DNA of 59,810 nucleotides from Rhodocyclaceae bacterium (GCA_020849155.1 JADLGU010000302.1:1-59810), one strand, 5' to 3'; shown: positions 8,719 through 17,894, counted from the first letter of the stretch. The notes: a model not told the origin generated them from the letters alone. A program made the numbers and translations.

Positions 8719-9318
8719 CTATTTGCCCGCCGTGCCGCGGAATTTCTCGGTCGTGGCGAAGCCTTCCTTCGATACGCCCGAGCCGGAGAAGACGCGACCC
8801 GCCGTCATGGCCAGGATCTTCAGATCCAGCCCGAAGGAGCGGTGGTCCACGTACCACACGTCGAGCGCGAACTTGTCCTCCCACGACAGCGCGTTGCGGC
8901 CGTTCACCTGGGTCCAGCCGGTGATGCCGGGGCGGACCTCGTGACGGCGCATCTGCTCCGCGGTGTACAGCGGCAGGTACTCCATCAGCAGCGGGCGCGG
9001 CCCGACCAGGCTCATGTCGCCCTTCAGCACGTTCAACAGCTGGGGCAGTTCGTCCAGGCTAAACCGCCGCAGCATGGCGCCCAGCGGCGTCAGGCGCGCC
9101 TCGTCGGGCAGCGGGCGGTCGTCCGGCCCCGCCCTGTCCGCCATGGTGCGGAACTTCATCACCTCGAAGGGCCGCCCGTGCCAGCCGGGCCGCCGCTGGC
9201 GGAAGAGCACCGGCCGGCCCATGCGCCACGCGACGAGCAGGGCGACGGCCAGCATGACGGGCGACAGCGCCAGGATCAGCGTGAGGGCGGCAAGCAAATC
9301 GAAGGCGCGCTTCAGCAT
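8719..9318 (-). CDS. pglC: Monotopic phosphoglycosyl transferase (PglC-like initiating sugar transferase)
   Basis: The 199-residue product is the small form of the bacterial sugar-transferase family. It has one N-terminal re-entrant membrane helix (about residues 5-30), KFRTM near 55, the catalytic Asp89-Glu90 in SLDELPQL, and MSLVGPRP. Such enzymes transfer a phospho-sugar from a UDP-sugar to undecaprenyl phosphate at the inner membrane and begin glycan assembly. The adjacent PglD/E/F homologues suggest UDP-di-N-acetylbacillosamine or a close relative as donor. A hairpin-bearing 96-base gap separates it from the upstream glycosyltransferase. Confidence 0.92.
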   Translation of the reverse strand: MLKRAFDLLAALTLILALSPVMLAVALLVAWRMGRPVLFRQRRPGWHGRPFEVMKFRTMADRAGPDDRPLPDEARLTPLGAMLRRFSLDELPQLLNVLKGDMSLVGPRPLLMEYLPLYTAEQMRRHEVRPGITGWTQVNGRNALSWEDKFALDVWYVDHRSFGLDLKILAMTAGRVFSGSGVSKEGFATTEKFRGTAGK

Positions 9319-9352
9319 CGGCGAATTTTACTTCAGCGCCTGCCCGGCCGCC

Positions 9353-9410
9353 CGAAAGGCGCTGAGCGCCCCCTCGGGGGGCAGCGAACGAAGTGAGCGT
9401 GGGGGTCGTC
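9353..9410. repeat. G+C-rich intergenic hairpin element between glycosyltransferase genes
   Basis: The gap holds a 6-bp G:C stem with a 3-base loop at 9368-9382 (GCCCCC/GGGGGC), followed by CAGCGAACGAAGTGAGCGTGG. From memory, this combination recurs between genes in many betaproteobacterial genomes. No T-run follows on the minus strand, so a simple intrinsic terminator is not shown. It is the only sizeable break in the minus-strand gene chain. Confidence 0.55.
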
Positions 9411-9414
9411 CATC

Positions 9415-10566
9415 TCAGCCCAGCAATTCCCCGTAGAAGTCCACCCAGGCGGCGGTGACGGTCTCGCTCGAGAACCGGCGCAGCGCGCGCTCGCGTGCGG
9501 CACGGCCGAGCGCCGCCCGGCGCGCTGGATCGTCCGCCACGGCACGCATCGCACGGACGATTTCCGCCACGTCGCCGGGACGGTGCAGCAGGCCGGTGAC
9601 GCCCTCCGCCACCGCGTCGGTGACGCCATAGATGCGCGAGGCCACCGCCGGAATGCCCGCCGCCGCCGCCTCGACGACGACCATGCCGAAACCTTCCCGG
9701 TAGCTCGGCAGGCAGAAGACATCGGCCGCCGCCATGAAGTCCTCGGGACGGTCGGTATACCCGACGAAGCGGCAGCGCACCTGCGCCGCGCCGAGACGCG
9801 CCCCCATGGCGGCGCGCATGCCCCCCTCGTCGGGGCCGACGACGAGCAGCCATGCGTCGAGGTTGCCTAGCGCGGCGAAGGCCTCCGCCAGATCGAGCAC
9901 GCCCTTGTCCCGGTTCAGCCGCCCGAGAAACAGGAAGACGACGGCCTCCTCCGGGATGCCCTGCGTGCGCCGGATGGCGGCGCGCCGCCCGGCATCCGGG
10001 CGGAAGCGCCCGCCGTCCACGCCGCAGATCGAGCCGTCGCCGAGGACGCGGATCTTCTCCCCGGGCGCCACCCCCTCCGCGATCATGAATTCCCGCTGGG
10101 ACGGACTGTCTGCCAGCACGTGGGTGGCCAGTCGCGCCATGAGCCGGTCGGCCGCCTTGAGCAGGCTGCGGCGCCAGCCGCTGCGCGTGGCCCACACCTG
10201 GCCGGTAAAGATGTGCACCCGCACGGGCACCCTTGCCAGCGCGGCGGCCAGCAGCGCCAGCATGCCCGCCTTCGGCGTCACCGAGCCGACCGCGGCATAG
10301 CGCTCGCGCCGGAAGTGCCGATGCAGCTTCGCCAGGGCGGCGAGATCGGCGAGCGGCGCCACCTCGCGCCGGATCGGCATGCGGAATGTCCGCGCGTGGG
10401 CAGGTATGTCGCCGAGTTCGGCGGCGTCGGCGAAATCCGCCGCGATGTCGACAGCATAGCGCCGAGCCAGGGCCGCGACATGCCCGCTCAGGAACGCTCG
10501 CGCCGTCAGTGGACTGGAGACCACGAAGCAGACATGAAGGCGGGGCGGCGGATCGATTCTGCTCAT
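9415..10566 (-). CDS. Glycosyltransferase family 4 (GT-B fold)
   Basis: This 383-residue retaining glycosyltransferase has the GT4 layout. FLGRLNRDKG marks the start of the C-terminal nucleotide-sugar domain, and REGFGMVVVEA contains the EX7E motif that binds the donor. PSQREFMI and IRVLGDGSICGVD resemble transferases acting on undecaprenyl-linked sugars. It probably adds the second sugar to the glycan begun by the PglC homologue downstream. Its ATG overlaps the end of the fusion gene by 4 bases. Confidence 0.9.
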   Translation of the reverse strand: MSRIDPPPRLHVCFVVSSPLTARAFLSGHVAALARRYAVDIAADFADAAELGDIPAHARTFRMPIRREVAPLADLAALAKLHRHFRRERYAAVGSVTPKAGMLALLAAALARVPVRVHIFTGQVWATRSGWRRSLLKAADRLMARLATHVLADSPSQREFMIAEGVAPGEKIRVLGDGSICGVDGGRFRPDAGRRAAIRRTQGIPEEAVVFLFLGRLNRDKGVLDLAEAFAALGNLDAWLLVVGPDEGGMRAAMGARLGAAQVRCRFVGYTDRPEDFMAAADVFCLPSYREGFGMVVVEAAAAGIPAVASRIYGVTDAVAEGVTGLLHRPGDVAEIVRAMRAVADDPARRAALGRAARERALRRFSSETVTAAWVDFYGELLG

Positions 10567-13500
10567 GCGGACAGTGCGGGCCTTGCACTACGCAGCAAGT
10601 CCCATTTGGCGACGAACAGTGCGATGAAGGCGACGCCGCCGATGATGACGCCCACCATGCTGTGGGCAAGGATGCAAACAGCCAATGCCAGGAACAGCAG
10701 CCAACTGATGGTCAGAAACGCCGAGGACAGCCACTCGAGGTTGCCCTGCCACAGTGCCCACGACAGCATGACAACCGCGGAAATCGCCGCGCCGACGGAC
10801 ATCCCCAGTGCAATGCCGGAAACGCCGTATTTCCCCATCAGAAAAATGGACGCCGCCACGCTGGAAAACTGGCCGATCACCGCCGCGGCGAGGATCCAGC
10901 CGGCCCTCTGGCTGGCTATGGCGAACTTCACGAATACCGCCGTCGTGGCAAAGAAGGGCAGTTGCAGAATGCCGAAGCGCAGCACTCGCGCCACAGCACT
11001 CACGTCCGCCTCGGACATCCGGCCGCCAAGAAACAGCAAGGAGGTAATCTCGGCTGCAAATTCAGCGAAGAACAATGCGAGAGGAACGGTCACGAGGATG
11101 GTGGCTTTCAGCAGGAATGCCAACTCCCTCCTGGCTTCCCGCTTTCGATTGCCGGCGATCAATTGCGCGAAGTACGGCAACACGACCGCCACAAGCAGGG
11201 CCATGCCGATTCCGCTCATGAACTGAACCACCTTGCTCCCCAAAGCCAGCGACGCGACGTTTCCCGTTTCCAGACGGGTTGCCAGCATAACGCCCACCGG
11301 CAGGGCCGTACTGGAAAGAAACGACGCAACGACCAGCACGGGATACTGCTTCGAGAGAAAAGTCGGCTGACGGGCGCCCGACAGGTTTGGCCACAGCGAA
11401 AAACCGAGACGTCTCGTTGCCGCCGCCAGCAGTGCCAGATTGAGTATCTGCCCGATGGCCATACCCGCCACGACCGTCGTGACGCCGAATCGGTCACCCA
11501 GCATCACCAGTCCGCCTATGGCCGCTGCGGGTACCGTCAATTGCGCAGCGGCGGCATAGACCCCCTTTCCAAGCGCATTGAGCACCGCATTGCCGAACAC
11601 CGTTACGCCGCTCAGACCCACCAGCGGCAGCAGCCACAGGCTCAACGACCATGCCTGTCGTGCGGCGTCGCCGGAAATCCGGCTGGCCAGCGCGATCAAT
11701 GCGACAACCCCGAGAACACAGGTGGCGGCGCCGAATATCAGCAGAAGCCGCGCGCTCATGGACCTCACCCAGCGAATCGCAGAATCCTCACCCTCCGACC
11801 GAAGACGGATGAACACCGGCACCACCGCTGCATTGATCGGAACGGCGAAAAGATTGATCAGGAACATGGGCAATACAACCGCCAACTGGAATGCATCGAG
11901 TTCTTGTCCGAGACCGAAATCCTTGGCCATCAAGAGATCGCGGACAAACAGGCCAAGATATCCGACGGCAGTAAAGGTGACGACACCGAGTCCAGCTGCG
12001 GCAAGCCGCCTGCGTCCGATATAGACATCCTCGGCGACGGGATGCGGCGGCAGGTCGCCGTCACCGCGCGTGCGGCGGAACGCCGCGAGTCTCGGCAGCC
12101 ATGCCGTCCAGCCCACGGCGCCCAAGGTCAGCAGTACGAAAAGGAACGGATAGCGAACCCTGTGCAACGTACCGAGGTTGGGCGTGACATAGCTCTCGAT
12201 CGCGAGAAGTCCCAGCGAAATGGTCGTGACCAGGAGCATCCTGATGCTGAGGAACCGCATGAATGCGAAAAGCAGACCCGGAATCATGCAATACCAGACC
12301 GCCGTTTCGAGCACGCCCACCAGACGCGCCGGCGTCATATTTCTCCCCCAGTCTGTCGGAAAGGGCGCGAGCACCCCGATCTGCAAGGCGCGCGGCAGAT
12401 AGCCCAGTGCCTCGCCCGTCGAGCGTGGCATGATGTCCTGGTCGATCATGGAACTTGCGCCGCTTGCCACTCCAAAGGCCAAGTAATTCACGCGAACGTT
12501 GCTGGCCCGTTCGAACAGGCTATCCACCGCGGCCGGCAGGTACTCAGAGCGCCGCCAGGTCCAATCCTTCATTTCAGGTGACAGCGATGCGCTCGGGTCA
12601 AGGTATGGTTGATATTGGACCAGGTCCAGCGAAGAGCCCGGGGCTTTCTGGGTAAGCGCCGTGCCCGCCAGCACCAGCGCGCCCGTGAATACGGCGGCGC
12701 TGGCAGCCACAGCGGTCTTGTCGCGTTTCACGGCGGCGCATAGAACGGCAAACCCGGCCGCGCCCGCCAGGAGGATCATGCCGTGGGGACGCACGAAGGC
12801 CGTCAGGGCGATCCCGGCCAGCGCCGTTGCCGAGGCGGCGACGAGTTTCCCTTCGAGCGCATGGAGCAATGACAAGAGAAAAAGCAAGAATCCCAGAATT
12901 GCATACCCGTCCTTGTGGACCTGGCCGTACCAATTCAGTGCGGAAGGGAAGATGACGAAGAGCACCGCTGCAGCGATGCCTGCATGAAGTCCCGTCATTC
13001 CGGGAACGATGCGGCGGGCAATCAGTATCAGAAGGATGGCGGATGTCGCGTGCAGCAGGGCGTTGACCGGAACGATGAGGGACGGCTCCGGTCCGAACCA
13101 ATAATACAATGCGGCGAGCGCCGCGGCGTTCCCTGTCGCGCTATGCGTCGGCCAGGGCGACCATGACGCCCAGCCCTGTTCCGCAATCGCCTTCGCCAAA
13201 TCCACTGCCACCAAATGAAAATACGCGGAGTCCCCGGAAAGCAGTCCCGATCCGCTATGCATGGACGGCGTGAACGGGAGCAGGAGCTTCTGAAACAGCA
13301 GCGCGGCGCTGGTTGAGTAGGCAAAAAACGCCAGCCAAAGAAATAACAGCAGATGCGCGGTTGTCTTGGATTCCGGCGGAACGTCGAGCCGTTCCGCGCG
13401 TGGATTGCCGATTCCGGAAGTCGACTCGATGATGCGCTCGATATCGTCCTTCGTGGACGCGAGCGAAGTTGTCTTGCCCGCTGACACCAGCGACGCGTCA

Positions 13501-14348
13501 TCCCTGTATCTGGTCTGGTTGCTCAAAACCTGGATCGGTCCGACCAATCTGGGTCTCCGCAGCAGTCCGACCACGAGTTCCACAACCTTGGTCGGCAGCG
13601 GTATCCGCAGGACAAAACGCTCCGTCCTGCTCTCATACCAGGAAACCATGTCAGTCCAGGGTATGTTCTCGGCAAATTGGCTGCATTCGGGCAGCTGGCT
13701 GTCCGGCATGGTCACCAGGCCGACCAGGCATTGCCCCAGCCGGTGCGCGCCGATGCAGCCAAGCGTGGCATTTCTTTGCCCGGGATGGATGAACAATCCC
13801 CAGCGCAGGATGGAGAAGAACCGCTGCAGCACCGTGCCACGCATTCCAATCCCGACGACCGCCGGAACGCGGACGATCGCAAGCCTTGTCGATGAGCCGG
13901 AGAGCTCCTCGCGCACAGCCGATTCGGCGTTCAGTCTGCTGTGTCCGTAGGGGGTGTCGGGGCGCGGCGGCGTTTCGGGCCCGACCAGTTCCTGTCCGTG
14001 TTGACCATAGACCGCAACGGTGGACACCAGAATCAAGCGGCCAACGCCACAGAATGCGGCCGCTTCCGCCAGCTTGCGCGTGCCGAGTTCATGCGTGGCC
14101 AACTCGTCGGGTGACGCCCCGGGAGTTCCCGCGCAGTGCACGACGCAGGAAACCCCGGAGAGCGCTGCGCGGAAATCCGCGGCGGTTGCCGTCGACGGGA
14201 GGGACACCGCGTCAACCCGGTCGCGCAGCGAGGCCGGCCACACGGCGTGATCCCGCCCCAGGGCGCGAACTTTCATACCACGTTCCAGAAGCGCGTCGAC
14301 CAGGTGGGTGCCGACAAAGCCGCTCGCGCCCCAGACAGCCACGATCAT
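10563..14348 (-). CDS. Three-part fusion: SDR epimerase, GT-C-like membrane transferase, MurJ/Wzx-like flippase
   Basis: One uninterrupted frame encodes 1261 residues. Residues 1-325 form an extended SDR domain: GASGFVG at 7-13, VSTVAVYG, then YGHSR, where the usual catalytic Lys is Arg. Residues about 330-755 carry many membrane helices with a lumenal-type segment and FPSALNWYGQVHKDG near 467-481, like membrane glycosyltransferases of the GT39/ArnT kind. Residues about 780-1261 resemble MurJ/MviN-type flippases (FVRDLLMAKDFG, ELDAFQLAVVLPMFL). ATG 14348 overlaps the GT2 gene. I know no described protein with this order. Domain limits are estimates. Confidence 0.8.
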   Translation of the reverse strand: MIVAVWGASGFVGTHLVDALLERGMKVRALGRDHAVWPASLRDRVDAVSLPSTATAADFRAALSGVSCVVHCAGTPGASPDELATHELGTRKLAEAAAFCGVGRLILVSTVAVYGQHGQELVGPETPPRPDTPYGHSRLNAESAVREELSGSSTRLAIVRVPAVVGIGMRGTVLQRFFSILRWGLFIHPGQRNATLGCIGAHRLGQCLVGLVTMPDSQLPECSQFAENIPWTDMVSWYESRTERFVLRIPLPTKVVELVVGLLRRPRLVGPIQVLSNQTRYRDDASLVSAGKTTSLASTKDDIERIIESTSGIGNPRAERLDVPPESKTTAHLLLFLWLAFFAYSTSAALLFQKLLLPFTPSMHSGSGLLSGDSAYFHLVAVDLAKAIAEQGWASWSPWPTHSATGNAAALAALYYWFGPEPSLIVPVNALLHATSAILLILIARRIVPGMTGLHAGIAAAVLFVIFPSALNWYGQVHKDGYAILGFLLFLLSLLHALEGKLVAASATALAGIALTAFVRPHGMILLAGAAGFAVLCAAVKRDKTAVAASAAVFTGALVLAGTALTQKAPGSSLDLVQYQPYLDPSASLSPEMKDWTWRRSEYLPAAVDSLFERASNVRVNYLAFGVASGASSMIDQDIMPRSTGEALGYLPRALQIGVLAPFPTDWGRNMTPARLVGVLETAVWYCMIPGLLFAFMRFLSIRMLLVTTISLGLLAIESYVTPNLGTLHRVRYPFLFVLLTLGAVGWTAWLPRLAAFRRTRGDGDLPPHPVAEDVYIGRRRLAAAGLGVVTFTAVGYLGLFVRDLLMAKDFGLGQELDAFQLAVVLPMFLINLFAVPINAAVVPVFIRLRSEGEDSAIRWVRSMSARLLLIFGAATCVLGVVALIALASRISGDAARQAWSLSLWLLPLVGLSGVTVFGNAVLNALGKGVYAAAAQLTVPAAAIGGLVMLGDRFGVTTVVAGMAIGQILNLALLAAATRRLGFSLWPNLSGARQPTFLSKQYPVLVVASFLSSTALPVGVMLATRLETGNVASLALGSKVVQFMSGIGMALLVAVVLPYFAQLIAGNRKREARRELAFLLKATILVTVPLALFFAEFAAEITSLLFLGGRMSEADVSAVARVLRFGILQLPFFATTAVFVKFAIASQRAGWILAAAVIGQFSSVAASIFLMGKYGVSGIALGMSVGAAISAVVMLSWALWQGNLEWLSSAFLTISWLLFLALAVCILAHSMVGVIIGGVAFIALFVAKWDLLRSARPALSA

Positions 14349-15253
14349 CGTTCGTCACCCTTCAACGGCCGCCGGATTCCTTCGGCCAGGCCAGCGAAAA
14401 AACCAGCCACCGGAGCCATGCTTCGGGCCGTCGCAGCCTGAAGCAGCGCCTCCAGGAACAGGCCGGCGACGAGCCATGCGAGCGCGACGAGGGCGCCGGT
14501 TCGGCCCCGTCTCTTCTTGTAGAAGGTTACATATTCGCGCAGCTTGCGCTGCTGACGCTGTCCAAGCCGGGCGCGGTTCACCGGCGACATGTGGTGCGCC
14601 AGGTGCGCGTTCGGGTTGATGAAAAACCGTTCCCCATATCTTGCATGGGCCCGCGTCGAAAAATCGATGTCCTCGAGCATGAAGAAGTCGTTTTCGATAT
14701 CGAAGTGAATTTCCGTAAATACTTCGCGGCGCCAGGCGGACACCCCCCCCGACAACGCATGGCTGGGAATCAGGGCATGGCCGCGCCCCGCGACGAAGCC
14801 ATGCACGCCGACCCTCGGATCTCTGAAAATGCCTCGGTGGAAAACGTGGAACAAGGAGACATAATAGGCCGGCAGCGGCGGCAGGTTGGTCACCACGCCG
14901 CAGCAGCCGAGCATCTCGGGGCGGACGGCGAAGCCGCGCTCGATCTGCTCGAAGTAGTCCGGCGCGAGCACGATGTCGTCCTCGAGGAAGCAGACGACGT
15001 CGCCGTCGGCGCGCCCGGCGGCGGCGCGTTTGGCATCGACCAGCCCGGTGATGGCCGTGTCGTGCACGTAGTCGAGGCGCAGCGGCACGCCGCCCGCCAT
15101 CAGCCCTTCCACCGCAAGGCGGGATTCGTCCCCGGGGCTCTGGTCGACGATCATCAGCGTATCGGGCCGCCGCGTCTGCGCCAGCACGGAAGCGACCGCC
15201 TTGCCGAGATCGACCGGGCGGTTGCGGGTCGGAATGACGGCGGTGAGTCTCAT
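14345..15253 (-). CDS. Glycosyltransferase family 2
   Basis: The 302-residue protein begins with the GT2 signature AVIPTRNRP and has the DXD-type metal/donor motif LEDD near residue 91. A second acidic motif, LEDIDF, lies in the acceptor region. A hydrophobic segment near the C-terminus suggests membrane association. It should add a sugar to the lipid-linked glycan at the cytoplasmic face. Both ends overlap neighbouring genes by 4 bases. Confidence 0.9.
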   Translation of the reverse strand: MRLTAVIPTRNRPVDLGKAVASVLAQTRRPDTLMIVDQSPGDESRLAVEGLMAGGVPLRLDYVHDTAITGLVDAKRAAAGRADGDVVCFLEDDIVLAPDYFEQIERGFAVRPEMLGCCGVVTNLPPLPAYYVSLFHVFHRGIFRDPRVGVHGFVAGRGHALIPSHALSGGVSAWRREVFTEIHFDIENDFFMLEDIDFSTRAHARYGERFFINPNAHLAHHMSPVNRARLGQRQQRKLREYVTFYKKRRGRTGALVALAWLVAGLFLEALLQAATARSMAPVAGFFAGLAEGIRRPLKGDER

Positions 15254-16977
15254 GCGGTGGCCTCCTCAGCCCGCTGCGGCAGGCCGAGCAGTTCCCGCAC
15301 CGCCGCCGGCGTGACGGGCTGGAACAGCCGCTCGCGCACCGCCGCGCCGGCCGCGCGCCATCGCGCACGCGCCTCGGCGCCGCAGCGGGCATGCCGCGCC
15401 AGCGCCTGCCGCAGATCCTCCGCGCCGTGGCACACCGCCCAGAGCTCGGCATCCACCCAGTCCGGGATCGGGTTCAGGGTTGGCCGCGCGCGCCCGCCGA
15501 CGACCGCCGCCGCCACGCCGTGCACCAGCGCCTGCACGCAGGCGCTGCTGGCGCTGCCGACGAAGCAATCGGCTTCCTCGAGCCGGTCGTCGAGATCGCC
15601 GTCCGTCAGCGTCCAGCCGGGCTGCCGTCCCATCCGGTCGCCTGTCTCGAGCAGGCGGCGCGGGAAGGCGGGATGGGGCTTGACCCGCACCTTCCAGTCG
15701 CGGAAGGCGGCATCGCTCGCCAGCGCGAGGCCGAGCATCTCGAGGATCTGCCGCGTCTCGCCGATCTCGAGCGGCAGGGACACCAGCAGCGTCGTGCCGT
15801 CGTGCCGCGGCTTCGCCTCCGGCAGGCGCCACAGCGCGGCGAAGCGGAAGGCCGGTGCGACGGTAACTTCCAACGCGGCGCAGAATGCCCGCGCCGGCCC
15901 GGCAAACGCGGCGCCCATCACGCCGACGGAGTGCGGCAGCAGGCCCAGCTCCCGCTCCGCCTCGGTGGGAAGCATGCAGAGATAGTTGGCCGAGGCGAGG
16001 AAGCCCTGGTAGCCGATCACCTTCGCCTGCGGATGAAAAGTCAGCCAGCCGGACACGGCGCCATGGTCGATCTCCTGGTTCTCGAACCACTCGACGACGC
16101 GCTGCAGGCGCACGCCGGCCTCGCGCAGGCGCCGGGCGAAGCGGTGGCGCAGCAGGCCCTCGATGCTGCCCGAGCCGCCGAAGGCCTCGGCCTGCGCCTC
16201 GCGCAGCAGCGGACCGATGCGCAAGCCGAGGAAGTCGCACTCGGGCAGGGCGCGCCGGCCGCGGCGGAAATGGCCGAGCGCATAGGCATAGTCACCGAGC
16301 CGCAGGTAGTCCTCCGCCAGCAGCAGGTTGTCGCGGCAGGCGCGCAGGCGGCGGAACAGGAAGAAGGGATTGCGCACCCGGTAGAACACCGGCGCCCAGT
16401 ACACGCGGCGGCGCTCGTCCTCGCCGAGCTGCTCCGTCAGCCCCGGGTAGTGGCGGTCGTGGAAGCGGCCGTCGCGCAGGCTCTCCGGATAGAGGAAGGT
16501 GTCGACCAGCGTGATCGGCTCGGGTGGCAGCGCGCGGCGAGCGGGCGGGCACAGGCGGGCGGCGAGGTAGCGGCCGGCGCAGGCGTAGAGCGCCGCGGCG
16601 AAGCGGCGCACCCGCCCCAGCGTCGCGCGCAGCCGCCAGCGCCGCGGCGACAGCGCGGCGCGCACGCGCACGCCGGAGGGCAGCGCCTCGCGCAGCAGGC
16701 CGGCCATCGCCGGCGTGTCGACCAGGATCTCCGAGATGCCGCCCGCGGCGGCCAGGCGCCGCGCCAGCTCCACCTGGCAGAGGCGGCGGAACAGCGGGCA
16801 GACATAGGTGTTGCGGCTCGCCAGCGGCGTCACCCACCAGTCGAGGTCCGCGCCGTAGGGCGCGCCGAGCCGGCTGACGAATTCGACGTAGGGACGCCGC
16901 AGTTCCGCCGCGATGGCATCCAGCCGCGCCGCATGGTCGCGCTCCAGGCGGACGGCGCCGGTGAGGTCCAGGCGCAT
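15250..16977 (-). CDS. Large glycan-biosynthesis protein with GT-B-like C-terminus, function unassigned
   Basis: I do not recognise this 575-residue protein as a named family. It is soluble-looking, very rich in Ala and Arg, and has no signal peptide. The C-terminal half contains VRVKPHP, then a SASSACVQALVHGVAAAVVGG segment, the pattern seen in GT-B transferases of the capsule and CMP-Kdo-using groups. A central FENQEIDHG segment, followed by a conserved-looking GYQGFL, could be a substrate site. Position between an epimerase (one-base overlap) and a GT2 gene supports a role in glycan assembly, perhaps transfer of the CMP-activated sugar predicted nearby. Confidence 0.6.
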   Translation of the reverse strand: MRLDLTGAVRLERDHAARLDAIAAELRRPYVEFVSRLGAPYGADLDWWVTPLASRNTYVCPLFRRLCQVELARRLAAAGGISEILVDTPAMAGLLREALPSGVRVRAALSPRRWRLRATLGRVRRFAAALYACAGRYLAARLCPPARRALPPEPITLVDTFLYPESLRDGRFHDRHYPGLTEQLGEDERRRVYWAPVFYRVRNPFFLFRRLRACRDNLLLAEDYLRLGDYAYALGHFRRGRRALPECDFLGLRIGPLLREAQAEAFGGSGSIEGLLRHRFARRLREAGVRLQRVVEWFENQEIDHGAVSGWLTFHPQAKVIGYQGFLASANYLCMLPTEAERELGLLPHSVGVMGAAFAGPARAFCAALEVTVAPAFRFAALWRLPEAKPRHDGTTLLVSLPLEIGETRQILEMLGLALASDAAFRDWKVRVKPHPAFPRRLLETGDRMGRQPGWTLTDGDLDDRLEEADCFVGSASSACVQALVHGVAAAVVGGRARPTLNPIPDWVDAELWAVCHGAEDLRQALARHARCGAEARARWRAAGAAVRERLFQPVTPAAVRELLGLPQRAEEATA

Positions 16978-17894
16978 CAGGCCGACTGCGCGCGGGCCCA
17001 GCCGGCGAAGCGCGCCAGCCCCTCCGACAGCGGCACGAAGCGCGTCATGCCGAGCTGCTCGCCGAGCTGCCGGCCGTCGGCGTAGATGCCCGACTGGTCG
17101 CCCGGCGTGCTGCCTTCGACGTACCAGTCCATGCCCGGCACGTGCGGCCGCATCGCCTCGAGCAGCTCGCGCACGCAGGTGCGTCGCCCGGTGCCGACGT
17201 TGATGGCCTGTCCCGCCGCTTCAGCACGGAAGGCCGCCTGCCACCAGGCCTCGACGACGTCGTCGATGTAGATGAAGTCGCGGAAGCGATCGAGGCTGCC
17301 CTTCACCTGGACGCGGCCCGCGGCGAGGGCCTGGGCGAGATAGATGCTGACCATGCCCTGGCGCAGGTTGCTCAGGTCCTGGCCGGGGCCGTAGACATTG
17401 AACATGCGCAGCGCGACGAAGGGCAGCTGCCGGGCGTAGACGCGCAGATAGCCCTCGGCGGCGAGCTTGCCGACGCCGTAGCAGGACAGCGGCAGGCAGG
17501 GGGAGGATTCGGCGATCGGCGCGTCGGGCACGCTGCCGTAGCAGGACATGGAGCTGGCGTAGACGAAGCGGCGCGCGCCGCAGGCGATGCCGTAGCGGAT
17601 CAGGTTCAGCGTCGACACCGTGTTCTTGCGCAGGTCCGACACCGGGTCGTCGAAACTGATTTCGCCGGAGGACTGGCCGGCCAGGTGCAGAATCAGTTCG
17701 CAGTCGCGCGGCAACGCGGTGATGGTGCCCGGCTCGGCCAGGTCGCCCTCGACCAGTTCGACGCCCGGCGGCACGTTCTCGCGATAGCCGGAAGAGAAGT
17801 CGTCCGCCCCGGCCACGGCATGGCCGGCGGCGAGGAAACGGCGCGCCACGTGCGCCCCGATGAAGCCGCCGACACCGGTCACCAGCACCTTCAT
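16977..17894 (-). CDS. NAD-dependent sugar epimerase/dehydratase (extended SDR)
   Basis: The 305-residue protein has the NAD-binding GVGGFIG at residues 7-13, ASSMSCYG and the catalytic YGVGK (YxxxK). RDFIYIDDVV is the usual epimerase C-terminal motif. GalE-like members interconvert or dehydrate nucleotide sugars. The ATG at 17892-17894 places the Rossmann motif correctly and overlaps the methyltransferase stop. The substrate is unknown. Confidence 0.88.
   Translation of the reverse strand: MKVLVTGVGGFIGAHVARRFLAAGHAVAGADDFSSGYRENVPPGVELVEGDLAEPGTITALPRDCELILHLAGQSSGEISFDDPVSDLRKNTVSTLNLIRYGIACGARRFVYASSMSCYGSVPDAPIAESSPCLPLSCYGVGKLAAEGYLRVYARQLPFVALRMFNVYGPGQDLSNLRQGMVSIYLAQALAAGRVQVKGSLDRFRDFIYIDDVVEAWWQAAFRAEAAGQAINVGTGRRTCVRELLEAMRPHVPGMDWYVEGSTPGDQSGIYADGRQLGEQLGMTRFVPLSEGLARFAGWARAQSA

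Noticed and set aside
10563..14348. The long fusion gene as a sequencing artefact of three genes
   Set aside because: Codon periodicity and protein-like sequence continue across both linkers (around residues 325 and 760) without stops, and the hydrophobic pattern is regular. An insertion/deletion error would have broken the frame.
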